Source: Terribacillus saccharophilus (GTDB lineage Bacteria > Bacillota > Bacilli > Bacillales > Amphibacillaceae). Taken from it: a stretch of 63,952 nucleotides of DNA. A program made the position numbers and the translations under genes. The stretch's first letter is position 1; each line of letters begins with the position of its first letter. The stretch spans positions 1 to 63,952 of the forward strand of contig NZ_NPBJ01000001.1 of NCBI RefSeq assembly GCF_002272075.1, read 5' to 3'. The notes beneath the pieces were generated by a model, which saw only the letters and a list, made by a program, of their open reading frames with translations, made no database searches and was not told the DNA's origin. Shown in pieces: positions 16,449 through 24,145 of this stretch.

Positions 16449-16515
16449 GTTCGTAAAAGTACACTTTTTTGAACGTTCTTAGTATTAGGTATACTTTTCC
16501 GGACTATTTAAGAGG
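16449..16515. repeat. Boundary repeat, right copy
   Basis: This is an imperfect direct repeat of 2821-2838 plus 2892-2942. Shared blocks are GTTCG(C/T)AAAAGTACACTT, TTTTTTGAACGTTCTT and ACTTTTC-GGAC-ATTTAAGAGGA. The left copy has about 50 extra bp between the first two blocks. Confidence 0.6.
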
Positions 16516-16659
16516 AAAAAAAGTTGAGTGGTAATATTCTGGAGTAATTAATTGTAGTTGATTGAAAGTCATATACATTTTAAAATTCTTAAGCAATGGC
16601 GGCCAACTTCCAATCCAATATTTTCATTGCCGAATTGATCTCTTAAGGAGAGTGGTAAT

Positions 16660-16969
16660 ATGGAATTAAGCATTAGAGAGTGCTTATAGCACTTTATACA
16701 GAGTATCAAAAAGATATATTCCGATAATGGGTAGTATTACATCCGAACTTATAGGTCTAGATCAGGCTCAATTTAATTTTGTTTTGAGTAAGCTTAATGA
16801 TGCCGGGTTAATTACCAATATTAAAGTTCACTACACTAAGACAACTGCTTACCCATTAATTGTATACCATAATGTTAGCCTAACTCCGCTAGGAATAGCT
16901 TTTGTAGAGGAGAAATTAGGTATTAATCCATATGAAGATGGGGAAGAAAAAAGTAAATCAAGAAAATGA
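16660..16969 (+). pseudogene. Frameshifted YjcQ-like winged-helix protein gene
   Basis: AAGGAGAG precedes an ATG at 16660 (MELSIREC). Continuation needs two frame changes: IALYTEYQKDI in one frame, then MGSITSELIGLDQAQFNFVL and onward in the frame open from 16727 to 16969. The joined product would be about 100 aa. It resembles YjcQ-type winged-helix proteins found in prophage-like regions, with DQAQFNFVLSKLNDAGLI and VSLTPLGIAFVEE as the recognisable parts. An 80-aa product from 16727 could still be made but lacks the N-terminus and a ribosome binding site. Confidence 0.55.
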
Positions 16970-16997
16970 AAGAAGCAGGATGTGGCATAAGCCATTT

Positions 16998-17065
16998 GCT
17001 AACGACAATGCTAACGTAATTATTTTTTTGAGCTGATTTTAACGGATTTAATGGACTATATGGAC
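16998..17065. repeat. Candidate integrase arm-type repeats beside att copy 2
   Basis: GCTAACG occurs twice with a 12-bp period (16998-17004, 17010-17016). GACTATATGGAC (17054-17065) recurs at 21567-21578 beside att copy 3. Short direct repeats at this distance from an attachment site are typical of tyrosine-recombinase arm sites. The integrase itself is absent. Confidence 0.4.
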
Positions 17066-17108
17066 AGAAAAACCCCTTTAAAATACGCTATTTTTGCTCG
17101 CAACAAAA

Positions 17109-17153
17109 TTGACAGGGTAGGGGTCGCTGGTTCGAGTCCAGTCGGAATCACTA
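17109..17153 (+). repeat. Att copy 2: 3' half of tRNA-Val, right end of island A
   Basis: The 45 bp are identical to 2575-2619, from the anticodon loop TTGACAG to three bases beyond the discriminator. The 5' half of the tRNA is missing. A terminator of the tRNA-Val design follows. This is the direct repeat expected at the far end of an element integrated into the tRNA gene. Confidence 0.88.
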
Positions 17154-17157
17154 ACTT

Positions 17158-17203
17158 AAAAAAGCTTGGAATCCTTGGTAAACAAGGGTTCCAAGCTTTT
17201 TTT
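17158..17203 (+). terminator. tRNA-type terminator after att copy 2
   Basis: The stem AAAAAGCTTGGAATCC pairs with GGGTTCCAAGCTTTTT, with an ~11-nt loop. The right arm is closer to perfect than in the intact tRNA copy. Confidence 0.8.
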
Positions 17204-17280
17204 ATTCAATAATCGATAGGAAAAAGGTATATAGAGAGGGAACTATTTGATATACCGGATTAAATAAAGGAGAGAAAGTT

Positions 17281-17652
17281 ATGAGTAAATCATTTATTGA
17301 ACAAGTACATTATATTAGAATTCCTGTAAAAGATTTAGAACTGTCTGCACAATGGTATAGAGATGTATTAGGGCTCCAGTTGCTAAACAATACTAAGGAA
17401 CTGGCAATTTTAAAAGTAAATGAAGGACCTTTCTTACTTATCTTAGTTCCTACCAAAGATGAAACATTTGTACATTTTACAATTGATAATAAACAAGAAT
17501 TTAGCATTGGCTTTACGAGTCCGCAATTATCTGAATTTCATCAACACTTAATTGATAATCAAGTTAAGGTCGAGGATATAAAAGAAGATAATGGTCATAC
17601 CTTCTTCCACTTTTATGACCCAAATGGTAATAAACTTCAAGCACACTGGTAA
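17281..17652 (+). CDS. VOC-family (glyoxalase/bleomycin-resistance fold) protein
   Basis: The 123-aa single-module VOC protein shows FIEQVHYIRIPVKDLELSAQWYRDVLGLQLL at the N-terminus and HTFFHFYDPNGNKLQAHW at the C-terminus. These are the two beta-alpha-beta-beta-beta ends that supply metal ligands (His10-like and the late acidic/His positions). VOC proteins act as lyases, isomerases or drug-binding resistance proteins; the function here is unknown. It is the first gene of island B and is followed by its own terminator. Confidence 0.82.
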   Translation: MSKSFIEQVHYIRIPVKDLELSAQWYRDVLGLQLLNNTKELAILKVNEGPFLLILVPTKDETFVHFTIDNKQEFSIGFTSPQLSEFHQHLIDNQVKVEDIKEDNGHTFFHFYDPNGNKLQAHW

Positions 17653-18180
17653 GAATATAATAAATATATTACCTTATTTACGGAATAAGAACGGGAACGT
17701 CCAAATCAGACGTTCCCATATTTTTTGCCTGAAAAACAAAAATACTATGTAACACAGCCTTTCTACTTCTCGGGAATGTAATCAATGTCAACCTTTGCTC
17801 TTTTATCTACACTAGGATAGTAATGGATCCTGGTAAAAGGTAATAACTACTTTTTATCCATAACATATCAACCTTATATTTTAGTATAGTATGAAAATGA
17901 AAAGAGGATAACTAAGCCCTTAAAATAGACAAATTATCCTCTATATCAACACCCTAATATAATGCGGTGATCAGGGTGGTTCTTCGTATTGCAGTTTTAT
18001 CTCGGTTTTGCAGGCTATATCGTTTGATTCCTATACTATTAAATTATGATAACACCCATTAAAGTAATAGAGTACAGAAAAGCACAGGAGAGTTTAGTAG
18101 GAACTATAACGAAAACTCATACAAAATGAGCGAATAACAATTTATAGGTTCCTAAATTTAGTCTTAAATTTTCAATCTTT
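17653..18180. other. Gene-poor spacer with a terminator
   Basis: A hairpin GGGAACGTC/GACGTTCCC (17693-17717) with a T tract ends the VOC gene. On the minus strand a short frame ends at 17764 (SVDKRAKVDIDYIPEK), which looks like the tail of a lost gene. AGAGGATAA/TTATCCTCT forms a wide inverted repeat near 17901-17942. Nothing else is recognised. Confidence 0.4.
17693..17726 (+). terminator. Terminator of the VOC gene
   Basis: The perfect 9-bp stem GGGAACGTC/GACGTTCCC has a 7-nt loop and is followed by six T residues. Confidence 0.8.
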
Positions 18181-18645
18181 CTAAAGATGTAATTTTAAAC
18201 CTTCATGTGATGGCATAAAACCCAACTTTTCATAGAAATGAAGTGCTTCAGGTCTATTTTTATCTGTAGTTAGTTGAACTATGTGACATCCACGTTTTTT
18301 TGCACGTTGAATTGCCCACTTAATCAATTCAGATCCTACACCTTTACCACGTACAGAGGGTGCAGTACGAACGCCTTCAATTGTAGCTCTCGATCCGCCC
18401 TGATAAGTAATGAACGGAGTAAAGGTAATCTGTTGAACACCTATAATCTCCCTGCCATAACAGGCTACTATTAACTCATTATTTGGGTCAGAATTTATAG
18501 ATTTAAATGCATTTATGTAACTATCAGGCAGTGGTTGTTTATAATCTTCTCTCTTACTTCCTAAAACATCATCTGATAGCATATACACTATTCTGTCAAG
18601 ATCTTGAATTTTTGCTTCTCTAAATATAACTTGATTTAAATCCAT
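18181..18645 (-). CDS. GNAT-family N-acetyltransferase
   Basis: This protein of about 154 aa has the GNAT core: IVYMLSDD at the N-terminus, the TIEGVRTAPSVRGKGVGSELIKWAIQRAKKRGC acetyl-CoA loop (R/Q-x-x-G-x-G/A as RGKGVG) around 95-105, and ALHFYEKLGFMPSHEGLKL at the end. ATG at 18645 has AAGGTGG upstream and is preferred to the upstream in-frame GTG. The acceptor is unknown. It is transcribed opposite to the arsR operon, 519 bp away. Confidence 0.87.
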   Translation of the reverse strand: MDLNQVIFREAKIQDLDRIVYMLSDDVLGSKREDYKQPLPDSYINAFKSINSDPNNELIVACYGREIIGVQQITFTPFITYQGGSRATIEGVRTAPSVRGKGVGSELIKWAIQRAKKRGCHIVQLTTDKNRPEALHFYEKLGFMPSHEGLKLHL

Positions 18646-19096
18646 TAAGACCACCTTCCAATATAAACATCCTACTTTTTAGTAACCTAGATTCCACTTT
18701 CCTTGGACTATGGGGGCATTTAAATAATCTCACTTAGAATATACTTTGATATAAATTATTTGATGTACCATTTCATAGCATTTGTATACAAAATTTTATC
18801 AGTGGCTTGATCATCAAATAAACTCTGAACTAATGCAATGTCTTTCTATTCCTACAGGTTTCTCTTAAGAAGATTCGATGAAAATGATTAAGACTCCTTC
18901 TAGACTAGTGATGTTAAACAATTTACATATTGAAGCTTAAAAGAAGTTAAATTAGATAATCACCGAGTTACCAACTTTGTTTATTCTTTGCCTGCTTCTT
19001 ATTCGTATAAAGTCAGTGCTTGAAGCCGATTTTAGTTACCAACTTTATTGTTACTATATTAGAATTACTTATAAAAAATAACTATATGTCTTTTAA
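18646..19096. other. Spacer between GNAT and arsR operators
   Basis: This AT-rich stretch has no gene or strong hairpin. CGGTGATT-like and repeated ACCAACTTT motifs (near 18970 and 19037) are visible but unexplained. Confidence 0.3.
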
Positions 19097-19148
19097 ATCA
19101 AAAAAAGTTGATGTATTATAATCAATATAAACATCAAGAATATTTGAT
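19097..19148. promoter_or_regulatory. arsR promoter with two ArsR operators
   Basis: Two palindromes of the form ATCAA-N6-TTGAT (19097-19112 and 19133-19148) lie 36 bp apart centre to centre. They flank a TATAAT -10 box (19117-19122). The half-sites match operators of arsenic-sensing ArsR repressors of Bacillus. The second site ends just before the AAGGAGG site of arsR. Confidence 0.65.
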
Positions 19149-19164
19149 ATAAGGAGGTGGAGTT

Positions 19165-19497
19165 ATGGAAACAAAGGAACTTGTACTAAGTGATTATCAG
19201 GGAATATTCAAAGCTTTAGCCGATACGAAGCGTTTAGAGCTACTACAGTTATTATCTGAATCACCAGAGGAACCTATTTGTGTTTGTGACCTTACTGAAT
19301 CGATGGAAATGGCTCAGTCTAAACTGTCTTATCATTTGAAGATTCTTCTCGACGCTGACTTAATTACGAAAGAAAAGCGTGGTACCTGGAATTATTATGG
19401 ACTAAATCCATCTATGTTGAACCACATACTTTCGGAAGAACTTTGCTGCTTATTCAGAGGTCCAGCGGTGAAAGCAGAGAAATGCTGTACCAACTAA
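19165..19497 (+). CDS. arsR: ArsR-family arsenic-type repressor with CxC box
   Basis: The 110-aa protein carries the ICVCDLTESMEMAQSKLSYHLKILLDADLI recognition region. The CVCDL box is the As(III)/Sb(III)-binding site of ArsR from R773-type repressors. More Cys pairs stand near the C-terminus (ELCCLF and EKCCTN), which could bind further arsenic. It lies 19 nt upstream of the FAD monooxygenase and begins a tight operon with two operators in front. The inducer is inferred, not shown. Confidence 0.88.
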   Translation: METKELVLSDYQGIFKALADTKRLELLQLLSESPEEPICVCDLTESMEMAQSKLSYHLKILLDADLITKEKRGTWNYYGLNPSMLNHILSEELCCLFRGPAVKAEKCCTN

Positions 19498-19516
19498 ATC
19501 AAAGAGGTGGAGTAAT

Positions 19517-20785
19517 ATGAGCAATCAATTACCTGTAGTAATTATTGGTGCCGGTCCTGTAGGCTTGGCGGCTGCGGCACATTTAGTGGAATATGATTTA
19601 CCTTTTGTGATTTTGGAAAAAGGAGAAAGCGTAGGAAGCAACATTCTAGAATGGGGCCACGTTCAACTATTTTCTCCTTGGGAGTACAACACGAATCAAG
19701 CAGCTACGAAGCTATTATCTAAAACAGAATGGCAACATCCGGATAAAGATAAGTTGCCAACTGGTCAAGAGTTAGTAAAAGAATATCTAAAACCACTTTC
19801 ACAGCTACAAGTAATGCAAGAGAATATACGCTTTAATTCCGAGGTTGTTGCTGTAACTAAAGATGGTACGGATAAATTAAAGTCTGATAACCGAAATGAA
19901 CGAGCATTTGTTGTCCATTATAAAAATGAATCTAAATCAGAGAAAATAAGAGCTTCAGCAATCATAGATGCAAGCGGAACTTGGCAAAATCCAAACCCAC
20001 CTTATGCTGATGGTGTGTGGCTTGATGCTTCTAACAAAGATTCAGTACATACAAATATCCCGGCAGTGCAGCAGCAACAAGAAGTATTTAAAGATAAGCA
20101 TACTGTTGTGATTGGATCTGGCCACTCTGCATTGAATACGTTGCTGAGTTTGGCGGAGCTGAAAGAGAATCACCCAACAACGAAAATATCTTGGATTCTT
20201 AGAAGAGAATCGCCGGTATCTGCATTTGGAGGAGAGGAACAAGACCAACTTGCAGCTCGAGGTGCATTAGGATCGATTGCACACAAGCTTGTGGATCAAG
20301 GTGTTATAGATGTATTCGCTCCATTTAATGTAGAAGCAATTGATTATGACGGATCAAACTATACCTTAAGCAGTAAGGAAGGAAATGTTGCCTCTTCTGT
20401 TGACGAAATTGTAGTTAATACAGGTGCACGGCCAGATTTTAGCTTCCTACGAGAAGTCCGGTACGAAATTGATCCAATTGTAGAGAGTACACCAGCATTA
20501 GCGCCGCTTATCGATCCAAACTTACATAGCTGCGGAACAGTTCGTCCGCACGGTGAGGAAGAATTGAGACACCCGGAAAAGAACTTCTACGTTGCTGGAG
20601 TTAAGAGCTATGGCAGAGCTCCTACATTCTTACTGGCCACAGGATACGAGCAAGTAAGATCCATTGTCGCTTATATTGCAGGTGACGTTGAATCGGCTAA
20701 ACAAGTGAAATTGAAACTGCCAGAAACGGGTGTATGTAAGACTAATATCGTGAATGCAAAACAACAAAGTTGCTGCGGGTGCTAA
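19517..20785 (+). CDS. FAD/NAD(P)-binding flavin monooxygenase-like protein, ArsO-type context
   Basis: The 422-aa protein has an FAD-binding Rossmann motif (VVIIGAGPVGLAAAAHLVEY, residues ~7-26) and a second dinucleotide motif (TVVIGSGHSALNTLLSL, ~196-212). The order is typical of flavin-containing monooxygenases and lucA/ArsO-like proteins. The C-terminus ends QQSCCGC, an unusual Cys cluster. Placement between arsR and an arsN-like acetyltransferase suggests oxidation or handling of an arsenical. ArsO function itself is poorly known. The start has GAGGTGGAG upstream. Confidence 0.8.
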   Translation: MSNQLPVVIIGAGPVGLAAAAHLVEYDLPFVILEKGESVGSNILEWGHVQLFSPWEYNTNQAATKLLSKTEWQHPDKDKLPTGQELVKEYLKPLSQLQVMQENIRFNSEVVAVTKDGTDKLKSDNRNERAFVVHYKNESKSEKIRASAIIDASGTWQNPNPPYADGVWLDASNKDSVHTNIPAVQQQQEVFKDKHTVVIGSGHSALNTLLSLAELKENHPTTKISWILRRESPVSAFGGEEQDQLAARGALGSIAHKLVDQGVIDVFAPFNVEAIDYDGSNYTLSSKEGNVASSVDEIVVNTGARPDFSFLREVRYEIDPIVESTPALAPLIDPNLHSCGTVRPHGEEELRHPEKNFYVAGVKSYGRAPTFLLATGYEQVRSIVAYIAGDVESAKQVKLKLPETGVCKTNIVNAKQQSCCGC

Positions 20786-20789
20786 GGTA

Positions 20790-21272
20790 ATGAAATCAGT
20801 ACAAGTACGAGATTTAGATAAAAACGATTGGAAGCGCGTTAGGGACATTTACAAGATCGGTATAGATAGTGGAAACGCTACTTTTGAGACTAATGCTCCC
20901 GATTGGGATTATTGGAACAACAGCAAGTTGTCGTTTGGCAGACTGATTGGAGAAATTGAGGGGAAAACAGCAGGTTGGGTAGCATTATCCCCTTATTCTT
21001 CACGCCAAGTATATAGGGGAGTTGTTGAAGTGGGGATATACGTTGATCCCGACTTTCAAGGTAATGGTATAGGATCTGTATTGTTAGATTCTGTGCTTAA
21101 TGTTTGTGAAGAAGAAGGTGTGTGGACTGTGCAGGCAAGTATTTTCCCTGAGAACGTTGCAAGTTTGGCGCTGCACCAAAAGTTCGGTTTTCGTATGGTA
21201 GGTAGAAGAGAGAGGATTGCTCAGTTAAATGGGAAATGGAGAGATGTTATGCTGCTGGAGAAGAGATTATGA
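20790..21272 (+). CDS. GNAT acetyltransferase of the PAT/MddA/ArsN1 type
   Basis: The protein of about 160 aa matches the phosphinothricin/ArsN1 acetyltransferase family along its length: IYKIGIDSGNATFETNAPDW, GWVALSPYSSRQVYRGVVEVGIYVDPDFQGNGIGSVLLD, then ASIFPENVASLALHQKFGFRMVGRRERI and a closing WRDVMLLEKR. ArsN1 members detoxify arsinothricin and relatives detoxify phosphinothricin or methionine sulfone. The arsR context favours an organoarsenical. ATG 20790 overlaps the monooxygenase stop region by coupling. An upstream in-frame ATG at 20754 would overlap further. Confidence 0.85.
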   Translation: MKSVQVRDLDKNDWKRVRDIYKIGIDSGNATFETNAPDWDYWNNSKLSFGRLIGEIEGKTAGWVALSPYSSRQVYRGVVEVGIYVDPDFQGNGIGSVLLDSVLNVCEEEGVWTVQASIFPENVASLALHQKFGFRMVGRRERIAQLNGKWRDVMLLEKRL

Positions 21273-21502
21273 TTATAAATAAAGGTGGAGTATTAAGTGA
21301 AGAATACTTTATTTCGTATCTTAGGCTTGTGAAGAACTCACTGAATTGCAGTAATGATGAGGCCTACAACATTACCTTTGCAAGATTATTTAAGAATGAT
21401 CCGGATTCTTTGGGTAAAAAGAGTTACGAAACTTTTCAGCAAGCCTTTATTTTATTCAATTTAATGAAGGAACTTTCAAATGATGCTGTAAAGATGTCCT
21501 AG
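21269..21502 (+). CDS. Unknown 77-aa protein coupled to the arsN-like gene
   Basis: ATG at 21269 overlaps the TGA of the acetyltransferase gene (ATGA), the signature of translational coupling. The soluble, helix-rich protein (GVLSEEYFISYLRLVKNSL, then FQQAFILFNLMKEL) has no motif I recognise. It lies last in the arsR operon, directly before att copy 3. Confidence 0.55.
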   Translation: MIINKGGVLSEEYFISYLRLVKNSLNCSNDEAYNITFARLFKNDPDSLGKKSYETFQQAFILFNLMKELSNDAVKMS

Positions 21503-21566
21503 TTCTTAGAAAATACAATCTGTATCACTTCTGTTTTTCTGTTGTGAGTTTCATATCCTTTTGGTA

Positions 21567-21627
21567 GACTATATGGACTTATAAGACGTAAAAACCCCTT
21601 TAAGCTATTTACGCCCGCAACAAAATT
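21567..21627. repeat. Att-flank blocks shared with the end of island A
   Basis: GACTATATGGAC (21567-21578), AAAAACCCCTTTAA (21590-21603) and CGCAACAAAATT (21616-21627) recur in the same order at 17054-17065, 17068-17081 and 17099-17110. They sit on the island side of the tRNA fragment in both places. Confidence 0.65.
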
Positions 21628-21669
21628 GACAGGGAGGGGGCGCTGGTTCAAGTCCAGTCAGAATCACTA
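21626..21669 (+). repeat. Att copy 3: degraded 3' half of tRNA-Val, right end of island B
   Basis: The 44 bp align with 2575-2619 with one base missing and a few substitutions (GGGAGGGGG, TTCAAGT, CAGAATC). The order of elements, including a following terminator, is the same as for copies 1 and 2. Confidence 0.8.
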
Positions 21670-21671
21670 AC

Positions 21672-21717
21672 TAAAAAAGCTTGAAACCCTTGGTACATAA
21701 GGGTTTCAAGCTTTTTT
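21672..21717 (+). terminator. tRNA-type terminator after att copy 3
   Basis: The stem AAAAAGCTTGAAACCC pairs with GGGTTTCAAGCTTTTTTT. Compared with the other copies both arms changed together (GAAACCC/GGGTTTC), so the hairpin is preserved. Confidence 0.8.
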
Positions 21718-22077
21718 TGTTTTTCTGGTACTGAGTGATCCAAATGCTAATTTAATGGCGAATGGTATAAGAGCGAGGTTTAGTTGCTAGTATATAACAT
21801 GTACTTTGGCGATATTAAGGGAGTTTTTTATTTAAGCAACTTGAAGAATTGTTCCATACTCATAAGTTTCATAAAACGGATGTAGCGGTTGACGGAAAAA
21901 GCAGTAACGAACACACACCAGTCTAAAGGTTTTGATTGGTAGATAATACATCTTCAAGGGAATTATCTTATCTACGTTCGATAAGTCATCCTGTTTTCAA
22001 AATGGAATGATATTCTATTAAGTTATCGGAATTATATGTTAAAATTCCGATAACTTAATAGAAGTGAGGAGATTGCT
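21718..22077. other. Spacer with possible gene remnant and a 21-bp inverted repeat
   Basis: A frame reading KQLEELFHTHKFHKTDVAVDG (about 21833-21928) looks like a broken protein fragment. It needs a frame change to reach an ATG near 21799. No family was recognised. The long inverted repeat at 22013-22063 is listed separately. Confidence 0.3.
22013..22063. repeat. Perfect 21-bp inverted repeat before the broken GNAT gene
   Basis: The arms 22013-22033 and 22043-22063 are exact reverse complements around a 9-nt loop. They lie directly before the GTGAGGAG ribosome binding site. There is no T tract on the plus strand, so a simple terminator is unlikely in that direction. Confidence 0.7.
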
Positions 22078-22574
22078 TTGTTAATTAGAGAGATAAGAAT
22101 TGATGATGCAGAAGATTATATGAATCTAGTAAAGGAAGTAGAGAGTAAATCTGATTTTATGCTTATGGAAGCTGGAGAAAGAAAAACCACCCCTGAACAA
22201 CAACAAAAACAACTAGAACGATTGGAACAACAAAATAATTCAACTATATTTGTAGCCGAAGAAAAAGGTAAATTAGTCGGGTATTTAATTGCTATCGGTG
22301 GAACTGTTAAGAGAACAAAACATTCCGCTTATCTCGTTATAGGCGTATTACAAGAATGTAGAGGAAAGGGAATAGGCACAGAATTGTTTGATAAGGTGAC
22401 TAAGTGGGGCCAAAGCATAACGTATCTAGACTAGAACTAACCGTTATAACTGAAAATAAGGCTGGTGTAGCATTATATAAAAAAAGCGGATTTGATATAG
22501 AAGGTACGAAAAGAAATTCGCTTATTATTAATGGTAAAACTTATGATGAGTATTGTATGTCGAAGCTATTGTAG
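22078..22574 (+). pseudogene. Frameshifted GNAT acetyltransferase gene
   Basis: TTG 22078, after GTGAGGAG, opens a GNAT protein (LIREIRIDDAEDYMNLVKEVES, GYLIAIGGTVKRTKHSAYLVIGV, ECRGKGIGTELFDKV). The frame stops after 118 codons at 22434. The expected C-terminal part (RLELTVITENKAGVALYKKSGFDIEGTKRN, ending CMSKLL) continues in another frame to 22572-22574. The break lies around 22405-22425 and may combine a one-base gain with a two-base loss. A truncated product would lack the last acetyl-CoA-fold strand. Confidence 0.8.
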
Positions 22575-22879
22575 ACTTTATACTCCAATTACGGGAATTA
22601 ACCTCAAGCTATTTTCTTGCTGATTATACTGATAAATAATCCCATAAATATTTGTTTGCTGTGATGTTAATTTTATTGTTATTTAACGTTTACATATCAT
22701 TTTGTACCTCAAAACGGAATTCATTTGTTTTAACATCATTAACACGATTGTAGTATATTTAACAAACTTTATAATGATACGGATTGTTTCGCGTAGTTTA
22801 CTTAGTAAAGGATTTTTATTGCATTTGCAACAAAAATCCTTTACTATTTATATAACGAAATATAAATGGAGTTGTATAT
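22575..22879. other. Spacer with a long hairpin before marR
   Basis: The AT-rich spacer has no gene. TAGTAAAGGATTTTT...AAAAATCCTTTACTA (22803-22846) forms a 20-bp stem with one mismatch and a 4-nt loop ATTT. It ends 33 bp before the marR start. It could be an operator-bearing or attenuating hairpin, or a terminator for transcripts from upstream. Confidence 0.5.
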
Positions 22880-23879
<1,000 letters not shown>

Positions 23880-23906
23880 TACGGTTCTATACATGATGTA
23901 TAAAAG

Positions 23907-23942
23907 AAAGAACAACAAGCACTCAGCTTGTTGTTCTTTTAA
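23907..23942. terminator. Bidirectional terminator
   Basis: AGAACAACAAGC and GCTTGTTGTTCT form a 12-bp stem around ACTCA, with A and T runs on the two sides. It separates the GNAT gene from the minus-strand small gene. Confidence 0.8.
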
Positions 23943-23950
23943 TTACAGCC

Positions 23951-24145
23951 TTATTTGTAGTTTCGTAAGTTAGGAAGGTCAGTTTTGCTGCTATTGTTTC
24001 TATTAGAGTTTATATAGCGTGCTGCATCTCTTTTGGCTTTTTGAGCAACGGCTGCAGAGATTTCATCTGGAGAATGAAATCGATCTTTAGGAGTGGTGAC
24101 AGTTATAATGACTACAACAAGCATGCCGATCAAGAGCAATAACAT
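23951..24145 (-). CDS. Small membrane-anchored protein of unknown function
   Basis: The 64-aa protein has one N-terminal transmembrane helix (MLLLLIGMLVVVIITVTT) and a hydrophilic, positively charged tail ending LPNLRNYK. ATG at 24145 has AGGAGACG upstream. A longer frame beginning at 24181 would add a basic stretch without a better start site. No family was recognised. Confidence 0.55.
   Translation of the reverse strand: MLLLLIGMLVVVIITVTTPKDRFHSPDEISAAVAQKAKRDAARYINSNRNNSSKTDLPNLRNYK

Larger units (their letters stand above)
16129..16659. other. Gene-free right end of island A with boundary repeat
   Basis: No gene is seen. It contains a terminator hairpin (GAAGGGTGAT/ATCACCCTTC, 16381-16407, then T5). 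It also holds a 67-bp stretch (16449-16515) that repeats the boundary module at 2821-2942 in condensed form. Inverted half-sites AAAAGTACAC and GTATACTTTT lie inside it. Confidence 0.5.

Noticed and set aside
17109-17203. A second functional tRNA-Val
   Set aside because: The 5' half, D arm and acceptor 5' strand are missing; only the 3' half and terminator are present.
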